The notes under the pieces are model-generated. The model made no database searches. It worked only from the letters and a program-made list of their open reading frames with translations, and was not told where the DNA came from. This document shows positions 1 through 7,500 of a DNA stretch of 17,141 nt, piece by piece; within the stretch, counting starts at the first letter, position 1; each line of letters begins with the position of its first letter. This stretch comes from Acidobacteriaceae bacterium. GTDB lineage: Bacteria > Acidobacteriota > Terriglobia > Bryobacterales > Bryobacteraceae. The stretch lies in the NCBI GenBank assembly GCA_019239585.1, contig JAFAZU010000007.1:1-17141 (forward strand), read 5' to 3'. The translations under genes were made by a program, and so were the position numbers.

Positions 1-549
1 CATAAGCTCAGCAAATTCACCGGGACTGTCAAATACTTTCCGGGCGAATGCGGTGAACTCAAACAAGATCACCGGCACACGATCCCGGTACTGCATCAAA
101 GGCTCAAGAAACGCTTCCTGAAACAAATCCGCTCGCAGGAAATTGGAGTTTGCGGAACCGGCGCGACCGCCGTAGCGCGGGTGCTTCGGAAAGGTATAGA
201 CAGTAATCTCTTCCGGCACCTTGAACACAAACTGCAGTCTTCGTGGAACGCCGCTGAACAGCTTATGCCAGAACTCAGGGGAAGGGAATTGATAAAACGA
301 GAAATCGCCGCAAACTACCGGAAACGTTTCGGCGTACTCGGCCAGGCACTCCTGTTCGAACCGTTTCTGCGAAAAACGCCCGCGGAGGAGGTACCGTTCC
401 GGCGTATAGATCTGGTTCAGCCAACCTTCATACTTCCAGGAACTGGTGCCCAGAAACAGCTTCTGAGCCGCCAACTCCGCTAGCTTGTTCCCCAACTTCA
501 CTTTCAGTTCCGGCTGCGGTTCATCAAATAAGGAAAGCGTCTCAGGCAT
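1..549 (-). CDS. DUF72 (YecE-like) family protein, 3' end cut by window edge
   Basis: The leftward frame is open from an ATG at 549 to the window edge, so 183 residues are visible and the C-terminus is missing. The sequence carries DUF72 hallmarks: LGTSSWKYEGW at residues 33-43, a following segment with CGDFSFYQFP at 80-89 (the family's usual 'FY..P' strand), and FVFKVPEEIT at 107-116. DUF72 proteins adopt a TIM-barrel-like fold; their biochemical role is not established. The start lies only 5 bases after the DinB stop (TGA at 555-557), with no Shine-Dalgarno sequence, so translation is probably coupled to the upstream gene. It is the last visible gene of a three-gene leftward operon. Family call is fairly sure; function unknown. 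Confidence 0.8.
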   Translation of the reverse strand, partial: MPETLSLFDEPQPELKVKLGNKLAELAAQKLFLGTSSWKYEGWLNQIYTPERYLLRGRFSQKRFEQECLAEYAETFPVVCGDFSFYQFPSPEFWHKLFSGVPRRLQFVFKVPEEITVYTFPKHPRYGGRAGSANSNFLRADLFQEAFLEPLMQYRDRVPVILFEFTAFARKVFDSPGEFAELM

Positions 550-554
550 GGATT

Positions 555-1136
555 TCAGTTTTGGGAACTGGCCTTGCGAGCCTCCGCTGAGTCGTAGCTT
601 TCACCATAGATGGCCGGCACCTTGGCTCCTGCCGGTCTCAGATACATTGATAATTGTCCGCGATGGTGGATCGAATGGTGCAGCAGGAAGCCCAGGTACA
701 TCACCGCAGGAAGCTGGACCATTCCACGAAAGTCTACGATCTTGAGTAGCTGGTCATTCGAAAGTTTGGTTAACTCCTCGAAATGCGCCTGGAAGTTGTC
801 TGTGTACCAGTTCGTCAGGTCCGCCGAGTTTTGGATGGAGTCCGGGCGAGGTCTCGGGCTGGGATCGAACTTGCCTGCGGGTAGAACTGACATAAAACGC
901 ATCTCTGAAGATACAATGTGCCAGGCCAGATCCAGCGCGCTTTTCGAAACTTGGTCCGGACGATAGTCGCCTTTATCGAGTGGAATCGCTCCAATCACGC
1001 TCTTGGTAATACGGTGTTCATTTTTGAGTCCCGGAAGATAAACGCCATGCAGTAGGAAATGCGCTTGATCGGGTTGGAGTGCTTGCATCGCTACAGAATA
1101 GCTCAGGTGCTCCGAGAACGGGGCAAACAAGCGCAC
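555..1136 (-). CDS. DinB-family (four-helix, putative metal-binding) protein
   Basis: A 193-residue protein with the DinB/YfiT-like pattern. One histidine lies in the second helix (H73 in LAWHIVSSE), and there is a C-terminal HxxxH-RGQ motif (H154...H158-RGQLSMYLR), together the usual three-histidine metal site of the superfamily. Members include damage-inducible proteins and thiol-dependent transferases, so the substrate cannot be told from sequence. The start is uncertain. The longest frame begins at a GTG (1136-1134) one base after the upstream TAA. An ATG at 1088 gives 177 residues. Neither has a clear ribosome binding site, and the ATG at 1138 that overlaps the upstream stop is out of frame. 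The gene sits between the serine hydrolase (1-base gap) and the DUF72 gene (5-base gap), so it is almost certainly co-transcribed with both. Confidence 0.75.
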   Translation of the reverse strand: MRLFAPFSEHLSYSVAMQALQPDQAHFLLHGVYLPGLKNEHRITKSVIGAIPLDKGDYRPDQVSKSALDLAWHIVSSEMRFMSVLPAGKFDPSPRPRPDSIQNSADLTNWYTDNFQAHFEELTKLSNDQLLKIVDFRGMVQLPAVMYLGFLLHHSIHHRGQLSMYLRPAGAKVPAIYGESYDSAEARKASSQN

Positions 1137-1137
1137 A

Positions 1138-2349
1138 TTACGATTGCAAGGCCGCTACAACCGCCGCAAAGAAGTCGTCATCGTTAATTGCCGTTGAGCC
1201 TGTCGGCTTGGGCCGTGCGCTCCACACTACAATCACCATATGCTGCTTTGGATTGATGTAGATCACTTGACCGAAAATGCCAATAGCCTCAAACGCGCCC
1301 TGATGAATGGACCCTTCGGAGGGGTTGACAACCCACCACATATAGCCGTAGTTCACAAGTTGATTGCCGACCCGTTTGGGGCTTCCCGCTTCGGAAAACC
1401 AGCCAGGGGGAACTACCCGTTCCTTTCCGGCCATTCCGCCGTTTAGAACGAACACGCCAAATCGCCCATAATCGCGTAAGGTTGCACTCAAACCGCTACC
1501 GCCTACCTCCAAGCCGCCCGGCGATTCCAGCCACCAGGTCGCATCGGATTCCATCCCGAACTTTGACCAAATCTTCTGCGAAAGGTACTGCGCCAAGGGG
1601 CGTTTCACAGCGGCACTGACCAGAGCGCCTATCAGGTGAGTTTCGCCGGTGCTATAGTTCCAGATACTCCCTGGAGCGCCCGCACGCGGCAGAGTCCCCA
1701 AAAACTGAAGAATGGCTCCCCCCTTCTGTGCTACTTGCAAATCCAGCATCCTGCGCCGGTCCGACTTTGGATTCGTATACGTCTCATCCCATCTCACGCC
1801 AGAAGCCATTTGAAGCACATTTCGAATCGTTGTCTCGCCATAGGCGCTACCGGCCAGTTTCGGCAGATACTTGGTTACTTTGTCATCGAGGCTGATAATA
1901 TAACCGTCCTGAATGGCAGCTCCCACCAGAGTGGAGCTAATCGACTTCACCATCGACCATGACACCCACCGCGTTTGATCGTTATTGCCCAACTCATAAT
2001 CTTCTAGCACGATGGTGCCGTCCTTAACCACCAGGAATCCGCTGACCCGGTTCAACGACAGATAGTCAAACAGATCATGCCTTCTGCCGCCGGAGACGAA
2101 AGGAATACTTCTCAAGATCCTACTGCTTTTCGGAAGCGGATAAACAGACCCGCCATGCAAAACTGTGCGCGTTGGAAATAGTTTGTCAATGTGGCGGAAC
2201 GTATTTACCTGTATGTCAGGCGTCAGCGTTCCGTTATAAACGTCCTGCACGGAACCTATCGCATCTTCCCGCCACGCTGCTTCCCCCACGGAGAAAGCAA
2301 GGGTGAACGCCGCAATCCCCCAAAGAAGAACAAAGAAACGGTGCCTCAT
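1138..2349 (-). CDS. Secreted serine hydrolase, beta-lactamase/6-aminohexanoate-dimer hydrolase-like
   Basis: A 403-residue protein of the class C beta-lactamase/DD-peptidase fold (Beta-lactamase family Pfam type). Residues 1-25 form a signal peptide (MRHRFF, hydrophobic core, GEAA). The nucleophile motif SxxK is S132-M-V-K135, in a context (RWVSWSMVKSISSTLVG) resembling NylB-type hydrolases and EstB esterases. The second motif is Y232-S-T rather than the Y-x-N of true beta-lactamases. The third box is HQGAFEAIGIFGQ (349-361) rather than KTG. It is therefore more likely an esterase, amidase or peptidase acting in the periplasm than a drug-inactivating enzyme. It is the first gene of the leftward operon. 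There is no Shine-Dalgarno site, but a -10-like TACAGT lies at 2356-2361 on the minus strand, six bases before the ATG. Substrate unknown. Confidence 0.85.
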   Translation of the reverse strand: MRHRFFVLLWGIAAFTLAFSVGEAAWREDAIGSVQDVYNGTLTPDIQVNTFRHIDKLFPTRTVLHGGSVYPLPKSSRILRSIPFVSGGRRHDLFDYLSLNRVSGFLVVKDGTIVLEDYELGNNDQTRWVSWSMVKSISSTLVGAAIQDGYIISLDDKVTKYLPKLAGSAYGETTIRNVLQMASGVRWDETYTNPKSDRRRMLDLQVAQKGGAILQFLGTLPRAGAPGSIWNYSTGETHLIGALVSAAVKRPLAQYLSQKIWSKFGMESDATWWLESPGGLEVGGSGLSATLRDYGRFGVFVLNGGMAGKERVVPPGWFSEAGSPKRVGNQLVNYGYMWWVVNPSEGSIHQGAFEAIGIFGQVIYINPKQHMVIVVWSARPKPTGSTAINDDDFFAAVVAALQS

Positions 2350-2395
2350 AGCTTCACTGTAAGACCAGGGTACGCGACCGCGTTTGCCTTCCTCC

Positions 2396-2408
2396 GTATC
2401 ATAGATAC
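2396..2408. promoter_or_regulatory. Palindrome GTATC-ATA-GATAC abutting the argD start
   Basis: A perfect 5+5 palindrome with a 3-base centre ends immediately before the ATG at 2409, inside the 59-base gap between two divergent genes. It contains TATCAT (2397-2402), a -10-like hexamer six bases before the start codon. It could be an operator, the -10 of a leaderless promoter, or chance. No good -35 is visible. Confidence 0.3.
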
Positions 2409-3644
2409 ATGTCCGCCACTTTTCCCGCTGCTGAAACGGAAGTGTCCTCTTCCTTCGATCAAATCAGGCAGCTTGAAAGCAATTACCTGCTGCAGAATTA
2501 TGCTCGTTATCCCTTGGCACTCCATCGCGGCAAAGGCTGTTATCTTTATGATCTCGATGGAAACCGCTACCTCGATCTCATTAGCGGCATTGGAGTCAAT
2601 TCGCTTGGCTATGCGCACCCCCGCATTACCAAGGTGATTCGACAGCAGGCTGGCCTTTTGCTGCACACATCGAATCTTTACTATCACGAGTACCAGGGTC
2701 GTTTGGCTGAACGGCTAGCCAAGGTGAGCGGCTTGCAGCGAAGTTTCTTTTGCAACTCCGGCGCAGAGGCAATGGAAGGTGCGTTAAAGATGATCCGCTC
2801 GCACGGAAACGCTAAGAACAGCGGCAAGACGGAGATTGTTACGCTCGAAAACTCTTTTCACGGGCGCACATTAGGCGCTCTCTCCATCACCGGGCAACCG
2901 AAATATCGGAAGGATTTTGAACCTCTGCTCCCGGGTCCGCGTTTTGTTCCGCGCAATGATGTAGCGGCATTGGAAGCGGCAGTCAACGAAAAGACCGGCG
3001 GTATCGTGCTTGAGTTTATTCAGGGTGAAGGCGGGATTAATCCAATCTCGGAAGACTTTGCGCGGAAAGCCCGAAAACTGGCTGACCAGTTTGACGCCTT
3101 ACTGGTATTTGATGAAATTCAGTGCGGCGTGGGACGTCCGGGCGCATACTTTGCTTATCAACTGCTCGATCCCGTTTTGTTGCCCGATATTGCTATTGCA
3201 GCCAAGCCAATGGCCTGCGGCATCCCGCTCGGTGTAATTATCGCTAACGAGAAAGCGGCAGGAACAATTAAATCCGGTATGCACGGTTCTACTTACGGAG
3301 GAGGCCCGCTCGCCTGTCGCGTGGCGCTTGAGTTCTTCGACATTCTGGAAGAGCTTCTGCCGTCAATCAACTCCGTCGGCGGCTACTTCCGCATGAGGCT
3401 TACCGAACTCATGCATACCTATTCATTTATCAAGGAAGTGCGTGGACAGGGCCTGATGATCGGAGTGGAACTGGAGTGGCCCTGCAAACAATTCGTGCTG
3501 GATGGAATCAAAGAGGGACTGCTTTTCAATTGCACCCACGACACGGTGCTCCGTTTCCTGCCACCCTATATCCTGACTGAACCCGATGTGGACCGCGCCA
3601 TCACAACCCTGAAAAAAATTTTCAAGCACGCTGCCCTGCCATAA
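2409..3644 (+). CDS. argD: Acetylornithine/succinylornithine-type aminotransferase (PLP class III)
   Basis: A 411-residue class III PLP-dependent aminotransferase, close to the usual ArgD length of about 400. Visible motifs are NSGAEAMEGALKMIR (116-130, phosphate loop), NSFHGRTLG (148-156), EFIQGEGGINP (202-212) and FDEIQCGVGRPG (234-245, with D235 for the PLP nitrogen). IAAKPMACGIPLG (263-275) carries the Schiff-base lysine K266, and the C-terminal core is LLFNCTHDTVLRFLPPYI (371-388). ArgD converts N-acetylglutamate semialdehyde and glutamate to N-acetylornithine and 2-oxoglutarate in arginine synthesis; related enzymes act in lysine or succinylornithine pathways, so the precise substrate is inferred. 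No arginine gene is adjacent. The ATG has no Shine-Dalgarno site and directly follows a palindrome with a -10-like core, so leaderless initiation is possible. No other upstream start fits the family's N-terminus. Confidence 0.85.
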   Translation: MSATFPAAETEVSSSFDQIRQLESNYLLQNYARYPLALHRGKGCYLYDLDGNRYLDLISGIGVNSLGYAHPRITKVIRQQAGLLLHTSNLYYHEYQGRLAERLAKVSGLQRSFFCNSGAEAMEGALKMIRSHGNAKNSGKTEIVTLENSFHGRTLGALSITGQPKYRKDFEPLLPGPRFVPRNDVAALEAAVNEKTGGIVLEFIQGEGGINPISEDFARKARKLADQFDALLVFDEIQCGVGRPGAYFAYQLLDPVLLPDIAIAAKPMACGIPLGVIIANEKAAGTIKSGMHGSTYGGGPLACRVALEFFDILEELLPSINSVGGYFRMRLTELMHTYSFIKEVRGQGLMIGVELEWPCKQFVLDGIKEGLLFNCTHDTVLRFLPPYILTEPDVDRAITTLKKIFKHAALP

Positions 3645-3721
3645 TAGGCCCGCTACTTTGAGCGTCATCAGTCTCTTTGATAAACTCGTCGCTCAACGGC
3701 GTTACAGCGGCTGATTGGCCT

Positions 3722-3738
3722 GTCTCGCCTAGGGAGAC
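3722..3738 (+). terminator. Possible argD terminator hairpin
   Basis: GTCTC (3722-3726) and GAGAC (3734-3738) can pair as a 5-bp stem around a 7-base loop. They are followed by CC and then TTTT at 3740-3743. The hairpin lies 77 bases after the argD stop. The stem is short and the T-run brief, so this is a weak intrinsic-terminator candidate. Confidence 0.35.
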
Positions 3739-3763
3739 CTTTTGCCAAAATTGCACTCGTGTT

Positions 3764-3781
3764 GGAAAAACACAGACTGTG
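3764..3781. repeat. 18-nt sequence shared with the ispD upstream region (inverted copy)
   Basis: The plus strand here reads GGAAAAACACAGACTGTG. The complement of 14539-14557 reads the same with one extra G after the A-run. The core CACAG-A-CTGTG is itself palindromic. Both copies lie in intergenic DNA. It may be a dispersed repeat or a protein-binding site; chance is not excluded. Confidence 0.4.
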
Positions 3782-3785
3782 AACG

Positions 3786-3804
3786 ACACCAACCAATTTG
3801 GTGT
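3786..3804 (+). other. Hairpin ACACCAA/TTGGTGT
   Basis: A 7-bp perfect stem (3786-3792 with 3798-3804) encloses the 5-base loop CCAAT. A G-T pair can extend the stem outward by one. No T-run follows, so it is not a typical terminator. It sits among other hairpins in a gene-free stretch and could be part of a structured RNA. Confidence 0.3.
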
Positions 3805-3971
3805 TCGCGATGACCTGTACCGCTTCGATTACCTGCCATCGCCGAAGATGCAAATCAGCTATCGGTAGACCGCCGACTTGAATTTTATTTACTAGCCTTT
3901 TCAAGGCAGCTCAGGTCCCGGCCGCATCTTTCAGCTTGGATAGAAGTTATTATTTTAGTGTAAAAAAACAT

Positions 3972-4001
3972 TTGTACAAACCTGCTCAAATCTGTTAAAG
4001 T
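3972..4001 (+). promoter_or_regulatory. Candidate promoter upstream of the metallothionein-like gene
   Basis: TTGTAC (3972-3977) and TAAAGT (3996-4001) are separated by 18 bases, fitting a sigma-70-type promoter with modest matches. Transcription would start near 4008, giving a leader of about 105 bases before the GTG at 4114. The surrounding A/T-rich stretch supports it; there is no other evidence. Confidence 0.3.
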
Positions 4002-4098
4002 ATTGACACTGAGCACTCTTCCTCGTCCTACGAAGCTGTGCTGGGAGCCTGACGCAAGTAGATTCCTCGTGTGCTCTTGAATCTAAAGCAAGTTAGAT

Positions 4099-4105
4099 AA
4101 GGAGG
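4099..4105 (+). promoter_or_regulatory. Perfect Shine-Dalgarno site AAGGAGG that fixes a GTG start
   Basis: AAGGAGG ends 8 bases before the GTG at 4114. It is the strongest ribosome binding site in the window and the reason the GTG start of the following small gene is accepted. Confidence 0.75.
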
Positions 4106-4113
4106 TTACAAGC

Positions 4114-4491
4114 GTGGAAAGTCAACGAAAGTGCCAGCTTGCGGTCTGCGGTTGCCGAGCGCAGGACGGGAAGCTTTATTGCAGCGACGACTGCCGGCAG
4201 GCTGCTTCCCAAGGTATTCAAAGAGATTTTTGCCAGTGCGCTCATGCCGGTTGTGAAATGCCGGTTTATACAGTTAATGCAGGCAAGCTGGATCTTCCCG
4301 ATTCGATTTCATCTGCACCAGGCTGGGTGACGATTGAGTACTCGGATTTCGAGGATCTTCGCAATCAGTTGCTGCTTCTCGCTCAAAGCCTTAACAGCAA
4401 GGGAGAAATCGTCCCGTTCCAGCCGGAAGCTACGCCTCGCCGTAGCCCCTTAACTGAGGGAATATCTATGCGGAAGGCTCAATCTGCCTAA
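4114..4491 (+). CDS. Metallothionein-like Cys-rich protein with a C-terminal extension
   Basis: A 125-residue protein whose first ~49 residues resemble bacterial metallothioneins of the SmtA/BmtA type. It has C7, C12, C14, then LYCSDDC (C23, C27), then C40-Q-C42-A-H44-A-G-C47. This matches the family layout C..C.C, YCS..C and C.H.GC, where cysteines and a histidine bind Zn or Cd in the cytoplasm. Canonical members end near residue 56. Here a further ~75 residues without cysteine follow, including acidic YSDFEDLRNQLLLLAQSL (106 bp-scale helix-like segment, residues ~76-93). The GTG start is supported by a perfect AAGGAGG 8 bases upstream. The protein has no signal peptide. It lies 86 bases before the TonB-dependent receptor gene but has its own promoter candidate. 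Family assignment is by cysteine pattern only; the extension is unrecognised. Confidence 0.65.
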   Translation: MESQRKCQLAVCGCRAQDGKLYCSDDCRQAASQGIQRDFCQCAHAGCEMPVYTVNAGKLDLPDSISSAPGWVTIEYSDFEDLRNQLLLLAQSLNSKGEIVPFQPEATPRRSPLTEGISMRKAQSA

Positions 4492-4536
4492 CCCGTACTC
4501 GAGAAAAACCAAAACAAAGCAGGCGAAAGAAATCTG

Positions 4537-4565
4537 TTGAATTCAAGTTCCGTTCTCACTACAAT
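4537..4565 (+). promoter_or_regulatory. Sigma-70-type promoter for the TonB-dependent receptor
   Basis: TTGAAT (4537-4542) and TACAAT (4560-4565) are separated by exactly 17 bases, the best -35/-10 pair seen in the window. The predicted transcription start near 4572 lies only about 6 bases before the ATG at 4578 and downstream of the in-frame GTG at 4569. This favours the ATG and a nearly leaderless message. Confidence 0.5.
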
Positions 4566-4577
4566 TCGGTGAGGACC

Positions 4578-7500
4578 ATGCGTTTTATTTTGAAGGGGTC
4601 GCGGCTTCGTCTACTTGCCGCTACAGTTACTGTGCTTTGTGCTTCCTTACTGCGCATTCAAGCTCAGGAAGTCACTGCTGCCATTAATGGTGTCGTTACT
4701 GATCCATCCGGCGCTTCAGTTGCTGGGGTAAAAGTGAACGCGAAAGACTTGGATCGCGGCACTGTTTTTCCAACGACCACTAATGGTGATGGCTTCTACA
4801 GCTTTCCCCGGCTGCCGATTAGCCGCTACGAAGTCCGCGCCGAAAATCCCGGCTTTCAAACCGCTGTCCAATCGGATATCAGCCTGCAATTAAACCAGAA
4901 TGCCCGCGTCGATTTCCAGCTTAAAGTCGGTGATGTAAACCAGACCGTGGAAGTCACTGCCGCCGCCCCTATCCTGCAAACAGAAAGTACGCAACTCGGC
5001 ACCGTGATCGATGCTCGAACCAACACGCAACTGCCCTTGGCAACTCGTAATTATGTCCAACTTACCCTGCTTGCTCCCGGTGCGGTCCATCCTAATCCTC
5101 AAAACTTCCAGAACGGGCAGACCACGGGAGGCACCGCCCGGCCGTATATCAACGGCAATCGCGAGCAGTCGAATAATTTTCTGCTGGACGGCGTGGATAA
5201 TAATCAGGTCTCGGACAATAACGTCGGCTACTCGCCTAACAGCGATGCGATTCAGGAGTTCAATCTCATTTCCCAGAACGCTTCTGCCGAGTTCGGAAAC
5301 TTCATGGGCGGTATCATCAGCACATCGATTAAGGCGGGAAGCAATGGATTCCACGGCTCTTTATTCGAATTTTTCCGCAACGATAAGCTAAACGCCAATC
5401 AGTGGCAAAACAACCTGCTTGGCAGAAACGCGGCTGGCAATCCGATTGCTCCGCGTCAGATCGTTCGGTGGAACCAGTATGGCGGGACCTTCGGCGGCCC
5501 GATCAAGAAAGACAAGCTGTTCTTCTTTGTGGATTATCAGGGAGCCCGCTTAGTCACTCCGGGCGCCGGCGCTTTTACGGTGCTCACGCCTCTGGAGCGC
5601 ACCGGCAATTTCTCTCAGCTTCTCACGCAGAACCTTACTATCAGGAACCCGCTCACTGGTATTGCCTACCCGAATAACACCATCCCGACCTCGCAGTTGA
5701 GCGGGGCGGCGCTCAAGATTGTCAACTCACAGTATTACCCGCTACCTACAAACGGTAATCTCTCCAGCAACCAAGTGAATGTGACATCTACTCGGACGAG
5801 CGTTGATCAGGGTGATGCGCGAGTTGATTACGCCGCCTCCGAGAAAGATCATATTTTCGGACGCTATTCCCGCAGTTCTCAGTCCGTTCCGACTACACGC
5901 AGTCAACCTTTGACTTATAACAGTTTCAACGAATATCCGACTCACAATGGTGTGTTTGATTACACACGCACTATGTCGCCATCACTGGTGAATGACGTGC
6001 GGTTTGGCGTGAACTATGTCCTGATCAACAACGGCAACGCGAGTAATGGGCTTCCTAATCTGCCCTCGCAAGTTGGTATTCCTGGCGTGCCGCAAGACTT
6101 TCTGCCCGCTATGTCATTTTCCAATAACAGCTTTATTAGCGGTATCGGCGCATCCAACGTCTACCAGTTATTTGCTGATACCGTGATTCAGTATCAGGAC
6201 ACCTTGATCTGGACCAAAGGCACCCATACCATGCACATGGGTTTTCAAGGCTGGCGGCAGCGCATCAATACGTTTTACTCCGGCAATAACGGCTTAAATG
6301 GAACTTTCACCTTCAATGGTCAGTACAGTGGCCGCGCCGAAAGCGACTTCCTGCTGGGATTGGCCTCCACTATCGGTACCGGCACTTCCGGCGGCACGTG
6401 GGGCCAGCGCGGCAACATCTTTGCCGGTTACTTTCAGGACGACTGGCGTGCCCGCAACAATCTCACCCTGAATCTCGGACTCCGCTATGAAATCCATACG
6501 CCGTGGGTGGAGGTAAACGATCGCGAGACAAACTTTGGTTTATTCTCGGGCGCTGTGCTGCAGCCCGGTCAGAATGGCAATTCCCGCGCGCTGTACAACA
6601 CCTACACCGGGATCGGAAATTATCAGCCCCGCATTGGTTTAGCCTGGACTCCGGGGGATGGCAGAACCGTGATCCGTGCCGCTTACACCTTATCTTCTTA
6701 TCTGGAAGGAACCGGCACAAACCTTCGTCTGACCATTAATCCTCCCTTCTCATCCGAGCACAACGCGGACTATACGCCTTTGTCTTATCCCAGCTCGACT
6801 CTGGACCAAGGCTATGTACCTATTAATGCCGCCGGGACCTGTACCCAGGCTGGTCTCCTGGCCGCCTCCCCTGCTTGCTTCAAGGCAGTAACTTTGCGTC
6901 TTTGGGACCCGAACGTCCAGCCGGCTATTTCCAATCAGTGGAACTTCACGGTTCAAAGACAATTATCTAATTCCGTAACAGTGCAGGCGGGCTATGTCGG
7001 ACAGAAAGTGACACACCTCATGGTGGCCACACCGTACTTCCAAAAACAACTACAGCCGAACGGCACAGTCGTGAACGGCCCTTATCTTTCAGGCAATCCG
7101 GCCATCTACAATCAAATCGGCCAGATCTCGGGCACCGCATCCGACGGCAACCAAAGCTATAATGCCCTCCAGGCAGTTTTCCTAAAGCGTCTTGCCCAGG
7201 GTCTCTCATTTCAGGCGAACTACACGTATTCGAAGTGCTTATCCGATTCGATCGGCTACTACGGCGCCAGCGGTCAATCCGCGCCCGCCTCAGCTTACTG
7301 GCAGAATCTCTATAACAAAAAGTCGGAATGGGGTCCTTGTTTCTACGATGTCGAGCACATCTTTTCCGGCTATGTCACGTACGATCTGCCGTTCGGGCGC
7401 AATCGCACTTTTGGAAAGAACATGAACCGTTTCGTCGATGCTGTAGCAGGCGGCTGGCAGGTAAACGCAATCGCCAATTTCCATGGCGGTTTCCCGTTGA

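Larger units (their letters stand above)
3645..4113. other. 469-base intergenic region with hairpins, no convincing gene
   Basis: The short open frames here (63 residues at 3677-3868 on the plus strand, 78 residues at 3668-3904 on the minus strand) lack ribosome binding sites and recognisable motifs, so I do not call them. The region holds three local hairpins (3722-3738, 3759-3773, 3786-3804), an 18-base sequence repeated near ispD (3764-3781), a promoter candidate (3972-4001), an isolated TTGACA at 4003-4008, and the ribosome binding site of the next gene. Confidence 0.6.

Noticed and set aside
181..966. Rightward frames over the DUF72 and DinB genes
   Set aside because: The leftward frames have clear family motifs and operon spacing; the rightward ones do not.
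3668..3904. Short open frames in the argD downstream gap (78 residues minus, 63 residues plus)
   Set aside because: No ribosome binding site, no recognisable motif, mutually overlapping, and located in a region of hairpins; likely chance frames.
4890..5354. 154-residue leftward frames inside the TonB receptor gene (also 7290-7754)
   Set aside because: Antisense shadows of a long conserved gene, with no ribosome binding sites or family motifs.
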